Positions 1 through 6,394 of a stretch of 11,780 nt of DNA are shown here, one piece after another (position 1 is the first letter of the stretch; each line of letters starts with the position of its first letter). The position numbers and the translations under genes are program-made. The notes under the pieces were generated by a model. It had not been told where the DNA came from, ran no database searches, and saw nothing but the letters and a program-made list of their open reading frames with translations. Origin of the DNA: Candidatus Latescibacterota bacterium. Lineage in GTDB: Bacteria; Latescibacterota; MVCY01; DTYK01. The DNA lies in contig DTYK01000102.1 of the NCBI GenBank assembly GCA_012961925.1, forward strand, positions 1 through 11,780. The letters run 5' to 3'.

Positions 1-69
1 AAGAAGCAGAGGGAAAAAGACAGAGTGAACCCTTCAAACGTTTTTCCCTTAGGAGGTGAGAAAGAGTGA
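1..69 (+). other. Unresolved 3' end of an upstream gene
   Basis: All three plus frames enter the window open and stop before or at the exbD start: frame 1 at 67-69 (overlapping the GTG start as GTGA), frame 2 at 26-28, frame 3 at 57-59 inside the exbD ribosome binding site. The short tails are charged in every frame, so the sequence does not tell which is coding. ExbD genes are usually preceded by exbB or another exbD, so one of these is the likely owner. That is inference from gene order, and no ExbB-like sequence is visible here. Confidence 0.3.
51..59 (+). promoter_or_regulatory. Strong Shine-Dalgarno site of exbD
   Basis: AGGAGGTGA is a near-perfect complement to the 16S 3' end. It lies 9 nt (from the last G of GGAGG) before the GTG at 66. 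It decides the start: the ATG at 70 is in another frame and leads nowhere useful. Confidence 0.8.
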
Positions 70-491
70 ATGGGCCAGTAAAGGGTAGAAGGCGTGCACA
101 GGTACCTTTAACACCGTTGGTTGACTGCGTCTTTTTGCTCCTTATTTTCTTCATGGTGACGACGGTCTTTTCGTTAACACCGGGTCTCGACGTCAAACTT
201 CCGGAGGCAGAGGAGACCAGGACGCCGGAATTACAGAATTTGTTTCTGGTTATCGACCAGGACGGTAATATGAAGCTTAACCGACGTACGGTCACTTTTG
301 CCGACCTGAAGGACCAGATAGAACAGGGAAGGCGCACGTTTAATAATACCACGACCCTGATCATTCAGGCCGATAAAAAGACCTTTCACGGTGTGGTTGT
401 TAAAGCAATGGATATAGCCAAGAAGGCGGGTATCGTTGATAACGTGATCGCAACAACGCCTCCTGGAGAGGAAGAGGAAGAAGCGGAATAG
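66..491 (+). CDS. exbD: ExbD/TolR-family biopolymer transport protein
   Basis: Inner-membrane subunit of a Ton/Tol-type motor that, with an ExbB/TolQ partner, turns proton flow into mechanical work on a TonB- or TolA-like arm. The 141-residue length is normal for the family. Visible features are a short basic cytoplasmic N-terminus (KGRRR at 7-10), then one membrane segment at about 18-38 starting PLVD, with Asp20 at the position of the proton-carrying aspartate (Asp25 in E. coli ExbD). A periplasmic domain follows at about 40-130 with the usual pattern of an acidic strand, a 'DQDGN' turn and an 'IIQADKKT' strand. The C-terminus is a run of Glu, which is unusual but harmless. The start is GTG with an excellent ribosome binding site. 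ExbB is not in the window. The gene precedes the TonB-anchored DUF4159 gene on the same strand. It could equally be called TolR; sequence alone does not separate the two. Confidence 0.93.
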   Translation: MNGPVKGRRRAQVPLTPLVDCVFLLLIFFMVTTVFSLTPGLDVKLPEAEETRTPELQNLFLVIDQDGNMKLNRRTVTFADLKDQIEQGRRTFNNTTTLIIQADKKTFHGVVVKAMDIAKKAGIVDNVIATTPPGEEEEEAE

Positions 492-582
492 TCCATGTGT
501 CGCAGAAGATAATAAGGGTATATTGATTGTGGTCAGATGAGAGTCGGAGTATGGAGGTACTTTTGCGACCGGAGAAAGGGGT

Positions 583-593
583 GAGGTGCCATT
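583..593 (+). promoter_or_regulatory. Candidate ribosome binding site and ATT start for the DUF4159 gene
   Basis: The DUF4159 frame is open from the TGA at 582-584 and encodes a basic stretch (IKRRKRITAIA) directly before the first ATG at 624. GAGGTG at 583-588 is followed closely by ATT at 591 in that frame, with short spacing (4 nt after GAGG). The ATG at 624 has no Shine-Dalgarno sequence within 5-12 nt. A second option is AAGGA at 599-603 before ATA at 609. Starting at 591 puts the anchor Ser and His at residues 15 and 19, close to Ser16 and His20 of E. coli TonB. A single-base error in the sequence is an alternative explanation. Confidence 0.4.
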
Positions 594-623
594 AAAAGAA
601 GGAAACGAATAACGGCTATTGCT

Positions 624-1772
624 ATGCTGGCCTCGGTGTTTCTGCACACTGCGGCGTTTGTCATCTCCTATGTATACTTGCCAAAGGTCGGCCGAAAGGA
701 AGAAGCTCGCCGGGTGAGATTCGTACCACGACCTCCTATACTGAAGAAAAGCTTTGATCTGGCCAAGAGGCCGGAGATCTCCGAGGTGCAGATGGAGATG
801 TTGGCGCGCCTTGATCAGCCCCAACCTGTTGCGGATCTCACTAGATTGGTGGACATAAGTTCCTTGGGGGCCGACCTTCTGGGGGCTGTCACAGCAGGGA
901 TTCAGTTCTACGCTCCCCCGAGCGGGGCGAAAGCTGCCAGTATTGAATTCAAGCCGGTCGAACTTGTGACGCCGACGAGAATGACGGCGGCTCAGGAGGC
1001 AGTTAGTATACGAACTGAACTATTGGGCATGAAGAACTTGGACACTGGGAGATATAATGCGGTTATTATAACCAACCCAGCGGATAAAAAAGCTATCACT
1101 GGGTATTTTAATATGACACTGGTAGAGTTCAACTACCAGGACCCGAAGGTTGATACTTTTCCACTTGCCATACCAAATCTCCTCAGGTATATGAACGACC
1201 ATACTAAGATCAAGGCCAGCATTAAGGGCCAAAAGATCGAGTTGAGTTCTCCTGAGCTCTTCAAGGCTCCGTTCATCTATATGACCGGCCAGGAGTGTGT
1301 GGTCTCACTGAGTCCTGTTGAGATAGAAAATTTGGGCAATTACCTCCGCAGCGGAGGGTTTCTCTTTGTCGAAGATATTGCCCATAGCAGAGAGGAAGGG
1401 GCTCCACCAGATGGAGGAGGAATTGCAGGCACAACTTTCGACCAACAGATGAGGGCAGTTTTGAAACAGGCCTTGGGTAGAGATGCCAAATTCTTCCGAA
1501 TTCCTAAAAACCATCCGCTCTTCCACAGTTTCTACGACTTCGATGACGGTCCTCCCTTAGGTGGGGCAAGTGGTGGAAATGTGAACTATCTGGAAGGTAT
1601 TGAGATACGAGGAAGGTTAGCGGTGGTCTTCAGCGATCTCAACATCAGTTGGTATTGGGGAGACCCCAATGCAGCAGGACGCGAGCGTGGACTTCAGTTC
1701 GGCGTTAATCTTATCGTCTACGCCTTGACTCAGCCTGGTGGGATAGCCAATATCGGCCAGTACACATGGTGA
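624..1772 (+). CDS. TonB-like membrane anchor fused to a DUF4159 domain
   Basis: From the ATG at 624 the protein has 382 residues; the true N-terminus is probably about 11 residues longer, from ATT 591. One hydrophobic segment (residues 1-20) carries Ser4-x3-His8, the spacing of the Ser/His pair in the TonB membrane segment that contacts ExbB/ExbD. A basic, Pro-rich stretch follows (about 23-70), then an uncharacterised region (about 70-170). A DUF4159 domain follows at about 180-370, recognisable from 'PLAIPNLLRYMNDHTKI', 'PFIYMTGQE', 'LGNYLRSGGFLFVEDI' and 'FFRIPKNHPLFHSFYDFDDGPP'. DUF4159 has a class I glutamine-amidotransferase-like fold in structural surveys and no settled function. With an N-in anchor the domain would be periplasmic. 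The gene follows exbD by about 100-130 nt on the same strand and ends at a terminator. The DUF4159 call is firm; coupling to ExbD is inference. Confidence 0.85.
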   Translation: MLASVFLHTAAFVISYVYLPKVGRKEEARRVRFVPRPPILKKSFDLAKRPEISEVQMEMLARLDQPQPVADLTRLVDISSLGADLLGAVTAGIQFYAPPSGAKAASIEFKPVELVTPTRMTAAQEAVSIRTELLGMKNLDTGRYNAVIITNPADKKAITGYFNMTLVEFNYQDPKVDTFPLAIPNLLRYMNDHTKIKASIKGQKIELSSPELFKAPFIYMTGQECVVSLSPVEIENLGNYLRSGGFLFVEDIAHSREEGAPPDGGGIAGTTFDQQMRAVLKQALGRDAKFFRIPKNHPLFHSFYDFDDGPPLGGASGGNVNYLEGIEIRGRLAVVFSDLNISWYWGDPNAAGRERGLQFGVNLIVYALTQPGGIANIGQYTW

Positions 1773-1808
1773 ATACTGGTGGGTATGCAGAAACCAGTTA
1801 GCTAAAGA

Positions 1809-1848
1809 AACCCGGAGACGATTTCCTGGCCTCCGGGTTCTTATTTAT
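1809..1848. terminator. Probable bidirectional intrinsic terminator
   Basis: A perfect 9-bp stem (AACCCGGAG at 1809-1817, CTCCGGGTT at 1831-1839) with a 13-nt loop is followed on the plus strand by a T-rich tail (CTTATTTATT). On the minus strand the stem is followed by TCTTTAGC, a weaker U-tract. It lies 37 nt after the DUF4159 stop and 60 nt after the convergent sugar-kinase stop, so it probably ends transcription from both sides. Confidence 0.8.
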
Positions 1849-1898
1849 TGCGTGTATACTTCCCATCATAATGCAATAGCTCCGCCTGGTCACCTCGA

Positions 1899-2846
1899 TT
1901 AAGATGTGGTAGCAACCTTCTTCCTCATAAACTCCAGTGTCTCTCCTAAGGGTCTTACGCCAGCTGTGCATCCAATTGCCCTGATGCAAAAAGAGGCAAC
2001 GGCATTGCCCAGACGGGCACATTCTTCAAAATCCCAACCTTCGAGAACCCCACGCAGGAAACCGGCCACAAAGGCATCCCCCGCACCAGAGGTGTCTATC
2101 ACCCTAACCTCATATGGTGGGATCACCTTTTCAATTCGATCTGTCTTCAGCAGAAATCCTTTCGGTCCTAACTTTATACCGACCACACCCGGACAGATGT
2201 CCTTGAGCACCGCCGCCATCCGTTCAGGAGACGTTTCCCCCGTTATCTTCTGAGCTTCCTCGACGCTCGGTAGAAAATAGTCGATGTAAGGAAGAGAGGG
2301 GGTGATTATCCTTTCCCAGTTCTGAATCTGATCGTTGTAGGCGGTATCGAGGGACGTTTTAACCCCCGCCCTTTTTGCTTCCCTGAGGACCTGAGCAGTC
2401 CCTTCCCCGTCAAGCCGCGGCATTAAATAGGTACCTGCAATGTGGAGTATCCTGGTAGACCTGATGCTTCGCAGGTCTATATCGCTCAGGTTAAAGGTGG
2501 CGTTTGTGCCTAAACAATGGAGGAACCTCCTCTTTCCCTTGGAAGATATCATCGCAAAAGTAAACGGGGTACCGGCCTCTGGATCTCTGACCACCCAATT
2601 GGCATCGATGTTGTTCTCCTTCAGCGTATTGAGTATGAAGTCGCCGAATCCGTCAGCGCCCACTTTCCCTACCACTCGAACCCTGGCACCCAGTCGTGTC
2701 AGAGCAATGCCTGTGTTGGCCGCACAGCCCCCTATGTGAAGTTCCATCTTTTCAAAGAGGGCCAATCGATTCTCTGCTGGGATAGTGTCGATCGGCTTGC
2801 CCATCACATCAGCGACCAAGATCCCAAGACAGACTACGTCAGTCAT
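1899..2846 (-). CDS. PfkB/ribokinase-family carbohydrate kinase
   Basis: A 315-residue cytoplasmic kinase that transfers phosphate from ATP to a sugar, sugar acid or nucleoside hydroxyl; the substrate is not readable. Diagnostic blocks are 'HIGGCAANTGIALTRLGA' at 37-54 (first PfkB signature and substrate-binding glycines) and 'DTSGAGDAF' at 251-259 (second signature: anion-hole glycines and catalytic base Asp257). The ribokinase 'N-x-x-E' motif is replaced by 'LPSVEEA' at 192-198, a variant in which the Glu remains. Length is normal. The ATG at 2846 is preceded by GAGAGG and lies inside the end of the upstream radical SAM gene: the shared ATGACTGA gives an 8-nt overlap, typical of translational coupling. 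The gene is the last of its operon and ends before the hairpin at 1809-1839. Family certain, specificity unknown. Confidence 0.93.
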   Translation of the reverse strand: MTDVVCLGILVADVMGKPIDTIPAENRLALFEKMELHIGGCAANTGIALTRLGARVRVVGKVGADGFGDFILNTLKENNIDANWVVRDPEAGTPFTFAMISSKGKRRFLHCLGTNATFNLSDIDLRSIRSTRILHIAGTYLMPRLDGEGTAQVLREAKRAGVKTSLDTAYNDQIQNWERIITPSLPYIDYFLPSVEEAQKITGETSPERMAAVLKDICPGVVGIKLGPKGFLLKTDRIEKVIPPYEVRVIDTSGAGDAFVAGFLRGVLEGWDFEECARLGNAVASFCIRAIGCTAGVRPLGETLEFMRKKVATTS

Positions 2847-4284
2847 TTTCCTCTCTCCGTCTCCTTAAGATATCCCAGTAAGCCCCGCGGTATCCTTTAC
2901 GGATTGCCTCCACCAGCACAGCGTTATCATTGTAATTATAATCCCTATTCGGATCCTCGCCATCAGCAAACAGGAATCTCCTGTTACCACCAGTTAATCT
3001 TGTCACCCATGATGTTATGTGCTTGCCCACCTCTTCGGAGATGTAGAACACCGGTTCCAGAAAGTCCTCGTTGCCCTCAACGATACCGAATAGATTTCTA
3101 TTCCCGAATATCGGGCCCTCTCCCCTGATCATCTCCGCCATTTTCGTCCCCGGATAGATCCTTATGCCCACCGTCACCCCAACCATAGAAGGTTTTGTCT
3201 CATGCATAAGTTCGATGGTCTCTTCGACGCTTGCTTTCGTTTCTCCCGGGCCTCCTAAGAGAAGATCGAACATGAACGTGATTCCATACCTATGACAAAG
3301 GCCTGCAACTTTCCTGATATCCTCCTGTGTAAAGTCTCTTCCCAATCGCTCCAGCATCCTGTCATTCCCGCTGTCCACCCCAAAGTCGATCCCCACACAA
3401 CCGGACCGCTTCATGAGGCTGGCCAGCTCCCCGGAGAAAGGCTTCGGACTCGCGTAAGCATACCAGCTTATCTGTTTCGAAAGACCGCGCTTTATAAGCT
3501 CCTCGCAGACTTCCTTGGCGTGATCCTCGGGAATATTGAATTCACTGTCACAGGTGTGGAAGCAGTTAATACCTTTACTGAGCAACGCCTCCAGTTCATC
3601 CGCTACGTGCTGGGGTGGACGGACACGTATCCTTTTACCCTTACTTACAGGATCAACACAATAGATACACTGCTGATCACAACCTCTTTTGGTCTCTATA
3701 CTCCCCTGCCCCCCTTCAACGAAATACCTGTGGTTATCAACGAAGCTCCGGGGCTGAGTTGGGAGTCTTGCAAGGTCCACGTATTTTTCGGCATTGACCT
3801 TGTATTCTCCCCCCGCTCTGTACACCAGACCCGGGACATCGGTATAGTCCCGCTCGCTAAACAGCCTGTCCAGGAGCATTGGGAGGCTGTGTTCTCCTTC
3901 CCCACGGATACCCAGATTTGCCTGGCAATATTGAAGGACCTTCTCAGGGGCTATAGAGAAACCCACGCCACCTAAAATTACCGGGACAGAAATTCTCTCT
4001 TTAAGATACACCACCATCTTCCTTATACCCGGCAAGAAAGATCTCCGACTTCCTGAATGAGCATCATCAAGATTCCTGATCGTAATAGCAATAACACCAG
4101 GGGAATTCTCACGGAGATATTGATCGAAAGCGCTCCGGTAGTCAGCGCAGAAACATAGATCAAGCAGGTCAACCGAATAGCCGGATTCTTTGAGCGACTG
4201 AGCTAAGTAGTCCAGAGCGATCGGGGCTACTGCTGGCTTGATGCGATTGGAATTGATCAGCAAGACCTTTCTGTTTTTTTTCAA
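2839..4284 (-). CDS. B12-binding-domain radical SAM enzyme
   Basis: A 481-residue radical SAM enzyme from the TTG at 4284. That start is chosen because GAGGGTGA (4294-4287) lies 6 nt before it; the frame is open up to a TTG at 4296. An N-terminal Rossmann-like cobalamin-binding type domain (about 5-145) shows 'PIALDYLAQSLKESGYSVDLLDL', 'VPVILGGVGFSIAPE' and 'GIRGEGEHS'. It has no classical DxHxxG motif after the first strand, so any cobalamin would probably lack a protein His ligand. The radical SAM core (about 195-400) has the [4Fe-4S] motif Cys202-x3-Cys206-x2-Cys209 in 'KRGCDQQCIYC', then 'DFGVDSGNDRML' and 'LLLGGPGET'. Relatives methylate unactivated carbons or rearrange carbon skeletons. 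The 'ETKRGC', 'HTCDSEFN' and 'GVDSG' blocks recall a B12/SAM group linked to lipid clusters, but that recall is weak. It is coupled to the downstream sugar kinase. Confidence 0.9.
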   Translation of the reverse strand: MKKNRKVLLINSNRIKPAVAPIALDYLAQSLKESGYSVDLLDLCFCADYRSAFDQYLRENSPGVIAITIRNLDDAHSGSRRSFLPGIRKMVVYLKERISVPVILGGVGFSIAPEKVLQYCQANLGIRGEGEHSLPMLLDRLFSERDYTDVPGLVYRAGGEYKVNAEKYVDLARLPTQPRSFVDNHRYFVEGGQGSIETKRGCDQQCIYCVDPVSKGKRIRVRPPQHVADELEALLSKGINCFHTCDSEFNIPEDHAKEVCEELIKRGLSKQISWYAYASPKPFSGELASLMKRSGCVGIDFGVDSGNDRMLERLGRDFTQEDIRKVAGLCHRYGITFMFDLLLGGPGETKASVEETIELMHETKPSMVGVTVGIRIYPGTKMAEMIRGEGPIFGNRNLFGIVEGNEDFLEPVFYISEEVGKHITSWVTRLTGGNRRFLFADGEDPNRDYNYNDNAVLVEAIRKGYRGAYWDILRRRREEND

Positions 4285-4398
4285 CGTCACCCTCAAAGCA
4301 TTTCTTCCCCAAAAAAGAGCAGTCAGAAATTATCTCACGGGAAAAAAATTTAGCCTCATACTGAAAGGATGTATCTTTTTTACGTCCATGTAGTATTG

Positions 4399-5445
4399 TC
4401 AGGGTTTAATGGTCACTTCTTTGCCGGTTTTTGCCGATTCGTAGATCGCTGTGATAAGTTCGACGGTTCTCCTGCCTTCCTCGCCGTTGACCTGGGGTTC
4501 CCGGCCCTCACGGATCGCTTCCACAAAATCCTTTATCTGGAGATAATGCCCTTCGGTACCGATCCTGGTAGGATCTGCTTGCCCCCCCGGTGCCTCCTCT
4601 TTCTTCCGAGGGAAAGGAGTCTCCAGTCTCTCGCCATCCTTAAGATCCCAGAAAACGATCTGTTCCCCTTGTAGGATGGCCGATCCCTTTTCTCCGTGGA
4701 TCTCCAGACGGTGCGGAAATCCAGGATATAATGCGGTCGACCCTTCGATCACACCAAGAGAGCCATTGGTAAACTTCAGGGTGGCAACAGCAACATCCTC
4801 TACCTCGATGTTCGTGTGGGCCAAGGTCGCTGTTTTGGCCGACACGCTCCTAACCGGTCCCATCACCCATAACAGAAGGTCGATCGTGTGGATGGATTGG
4901 TTCATTAGGGCACCTCCACCATCGTACTTCCAGGTACCCCGCCAGCCACCAGAATCATAATATTCCTGGGTACGGTACCATTTTACGTAGGCATCGCCAA
5001 GTATGAGCCTCCCGAACTGACCCGTATCCACCGACTCTTTGATCTTCCTGATCCCCGGGAGAAAACGATTTTGAAAGATAACCGCCAGTTTAACACCGGC
5101 TTCACGGCAGGCCTTAATCATGGCATCTGTTCTCTCAAGTGTTACCTCTATCGGTTTCTCTACTATCACGTGTTTCCTTGCTGCGGCTGCAGCTATAACT
5201 ATCTCCTTCCGGACACCGCTGGGGGTGAGCACAGAGACGGCATCGACATCATCGCGTTGCAGCACCTGTTTATAATCCGTGTACCAATCGACCCCATATT
5301 CCTCTCCGGCCTTTCTGGCTCTCTCCGCCCTTAGGTCCGAGACAGCTACAAGTTCTGCCCCCTCCACTCTCTCTATCGCCTGCATATGCCACGGAGCTAT
5401 CGTCCCACAGCCAATAAGAGCAAATCCAAGTCTCTTCTTTGCCAT
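4399..5445 (-). CDS. Gfo/Idh/MocA-family NAD(P)-dependent oxidoreductase
   Basis: A 348-residue soluble dehydrogenase of the glucose-fructose oxidoreductase / inositol dehydrogenase type, oxidising or reducing a sugar, sugar acid or cyclitol hydroxyl. The N-terminal Rossmann domain (about 5-120) has the dinucleotide loop 'ALIGCGTIA' at 9-17 and the 'VEKPIE' motif at 95-100 with Lys97, a catalytic/cofactor residue. The C-terminal beta-sheet domain has 'DGGGALMNQSIHTIDLLLW' at 175-193, with His186 as the likely catalytic His. The usual Asp of the 'DxGxH' version is replaced by Asn182. Length is normal. The ATG at 5445 has a strong ribosome binding site (AAGGAGGAGAGG directly upstream). The radical SAM gene follows after about 115 nt with no convincing terminator between, so the two may share a transcript. 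Substrate unknown. Confidence 0.93.
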   Translation of the reverse strand: MAKKRLGFALIGCGTIAPWHMQAIERVEGAELVAVSDLRAERARKAGEEYGVDWYTDYKQVLQRDDVDAVSVLTPSGVRKEIVIAAAAARKHVIVEKPIEVTLERTDAMIKACREAGVKLAVIFQNRFLPGIRKIKESVDTGQFGRLILGDAYVKWYRTQEYYDSGGWRGTWKYDGGGALMNQSIHTIDLLLWVMGPVRSVSAKTATLAHTNIEVEDVAVATLKFTNGSLGVIEGSTALYPGFPHRLEIHGEKGSAILQGEQIVFWDLKDGERLETPFPRKKEEAPGGQADPTRIGTEGHYLQIKDFVEAIREGREPQVNGEEGRRTVELITAIYESAKTGKEVTIKP

Positions 5446-5599
5446 CCTCTCCTCCTTCCTATTTCTGTCTATAAACCTCTGCCTTGGGAGATATAAGTTC
5501 CTGAAAATATAAGAAATTTTCTATCTTAACCTCTTTTATCATCTTTGCACCCCCTGTGGTTTCTTCAAGGGCCTGTTAAAGAGATCCCTAAGAAAACTA

Positions 5600-5630
5600 T
5601 TGACTGAAAACGATTAATAGATCATATTAT
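5600..5630 (+). promoter_or_regulatory. Sigma70-like promoter for the rhomboid gene
   Basis: TTGACT at 5600-5605 is followed by CATATT at 5623-5628 (17-nt spacer), or TATTAT at 5625-5630 (19-nt spacer). It lies about 60 nt before the rhomboid ATG in the 245-nt divergent gap 5446-5690. AAGGA at 5676-5680 is the matching ribosome binding site, 10 nt before the ATG. I could not find an equally good minus-strand promoter for the divergent oxidoreductase gene in this gap. Confidence 0.55.
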
Positions 5631-5690
5631 AAGAACTCCACCAACTTAGCCTGAGGGCTGAACCACTGAATCCAAAAGGATCTTATCCCC

Positions 5691-6389
5691 ATGATCCCTC
5701 TTAAGGACGAGAATCCAACAAGGCTTTTCCCTTTTGTGACCATCGGGATTATTGTGACCAACGTCGTGATCTTCCTTCATCAAATCTCGCTGGGCATAGA
5801 TGGGTTTCATGGATTTGTCCTGCAAATGAGCGTCATCCCTTATGAACTCACACATTTTGTGGGATTGAGACCGGAAAACCCGATTCCGACCTTCCTGACA
5901 CCTATCACGGCTATGTTCACCCATGGAGGCTTTCTCCATATTGCCGGGAATATGTTATACCTTTGGATCTTCGGAAACAATGTGGAAGATATCCTCGGCC
6001 ATTTCAGATTTACGTTCTTCTATATCGGCTGTGGTATCATAGCTACGTTTTTCCAGATCTTACTTCAACCCAATTCAACGCTTCCCATGGTGGGTGCAAG
6101 TGGGGCTATTGCAGGAGTCTTAGGAGCTTATCTGATCCGCTTTCCCGGGGCCCGTATCTACACGCTCTTCTTCTTTCTCTTCTTCATCAGAATCGTCAGG
6201 ATTCCAGCGGTAATAGTGCTGGGATTCTGGTTTCTGATCCAGTTAACCAATGCAATTTCCTCTCTTGGGATGTCAGGCGGAGGTGTTGCATGGTTCGCAC
6301 ATATTGGCGGCTTTATCACCGGAATGATAGTGATGGCCAAATACAGACGAAGAGGCCGAATTAGAGTATATTACCGTCGCGAGCGATAG
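5691..6389 (+). CDS. Rhomboid-family intramembrane serine protease
   Basis: A 232-residue polytopic inner-membrane protease that cuts single-pass membrane proteins within or near the membrane; its substrate is unknown. The N-terminus 'MIPLKDENPTRLFP' is typical of the bacterial branch. The first membrane segment is at about 14-31; His83 and Asn87 sit in 'GGFLHIAGNMLYLWIFG', and Asn87 is the expected oxyanion-type residue. The catalytic dyad is Ser137 in 'MVGASGAIAG' and His204 in 'WFAHIGGF'. About six membrane segments can be counted, and a basic C-terminal tail (218-232) is probably cytoplasmic. All catalytic residues are present, so it should be active. It stands alone on its strand with its own promoter and ends 5 nt from the convergent accA stop. 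Confidence 0.94.
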   Translation: MIPLKDENPTRLFPFVTIGIIVTNVVIFLHQISLGIDGFHGFVLQMSVIPYELTHFVGLRPENPIPTFLTPITAMFTHGGFLHIAGNMLYLWIFGNNVEDILGHFRFTFFYIGCGIIATFFQILLQPNSTLPMVGASGAIAGVLGAYLIRFPGARIYTLFFFLFFIRIVRIPAVIVLGFWFLIQLTNAISSLGMSGGGVAWFAHIGGFITGMIVMAKYRRRGRIRVYYRRER

Positions 6390-6394
6390 GGAGG

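Noticed and set aside
582..584. In-frame TGA between a 15-codon frame (ATG 537) and the DUF4159 frame, read as possible selenocysteine
   Set aside because: No Cys homology at this spot, no visible selenocysteine-insertion hairpin after it, and the upstream peptide lacks a good ribosome binding site. A start downstream of the TGA is simpler.
231..824. 197-codon minus-strand open frame across exbD and the start of the DUF4159 gene
   Set aside because: It is antisense to the ExbD reading frame, has no recognisable domain, and is rich in His, Ser and Arg with no ribosome binding site that I can see.
3292..3975. 227-codon plus-strand open frame inside the radical SAM gene
   Set aside because: It lies wholly antisense to a gene with clear Cys-x3-Cys-x2-Cys and other motifs; its own translation shows no family features.
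4367..4387. Inverted repeat GGATGTA/TACGTCC between the oxidoreductase and radical SAM genes
   Set aside because: On the transcribed minus strand one pair is a C-A mismatch, the stem is short, and no U-tract follows at once. It does not support a terminator.
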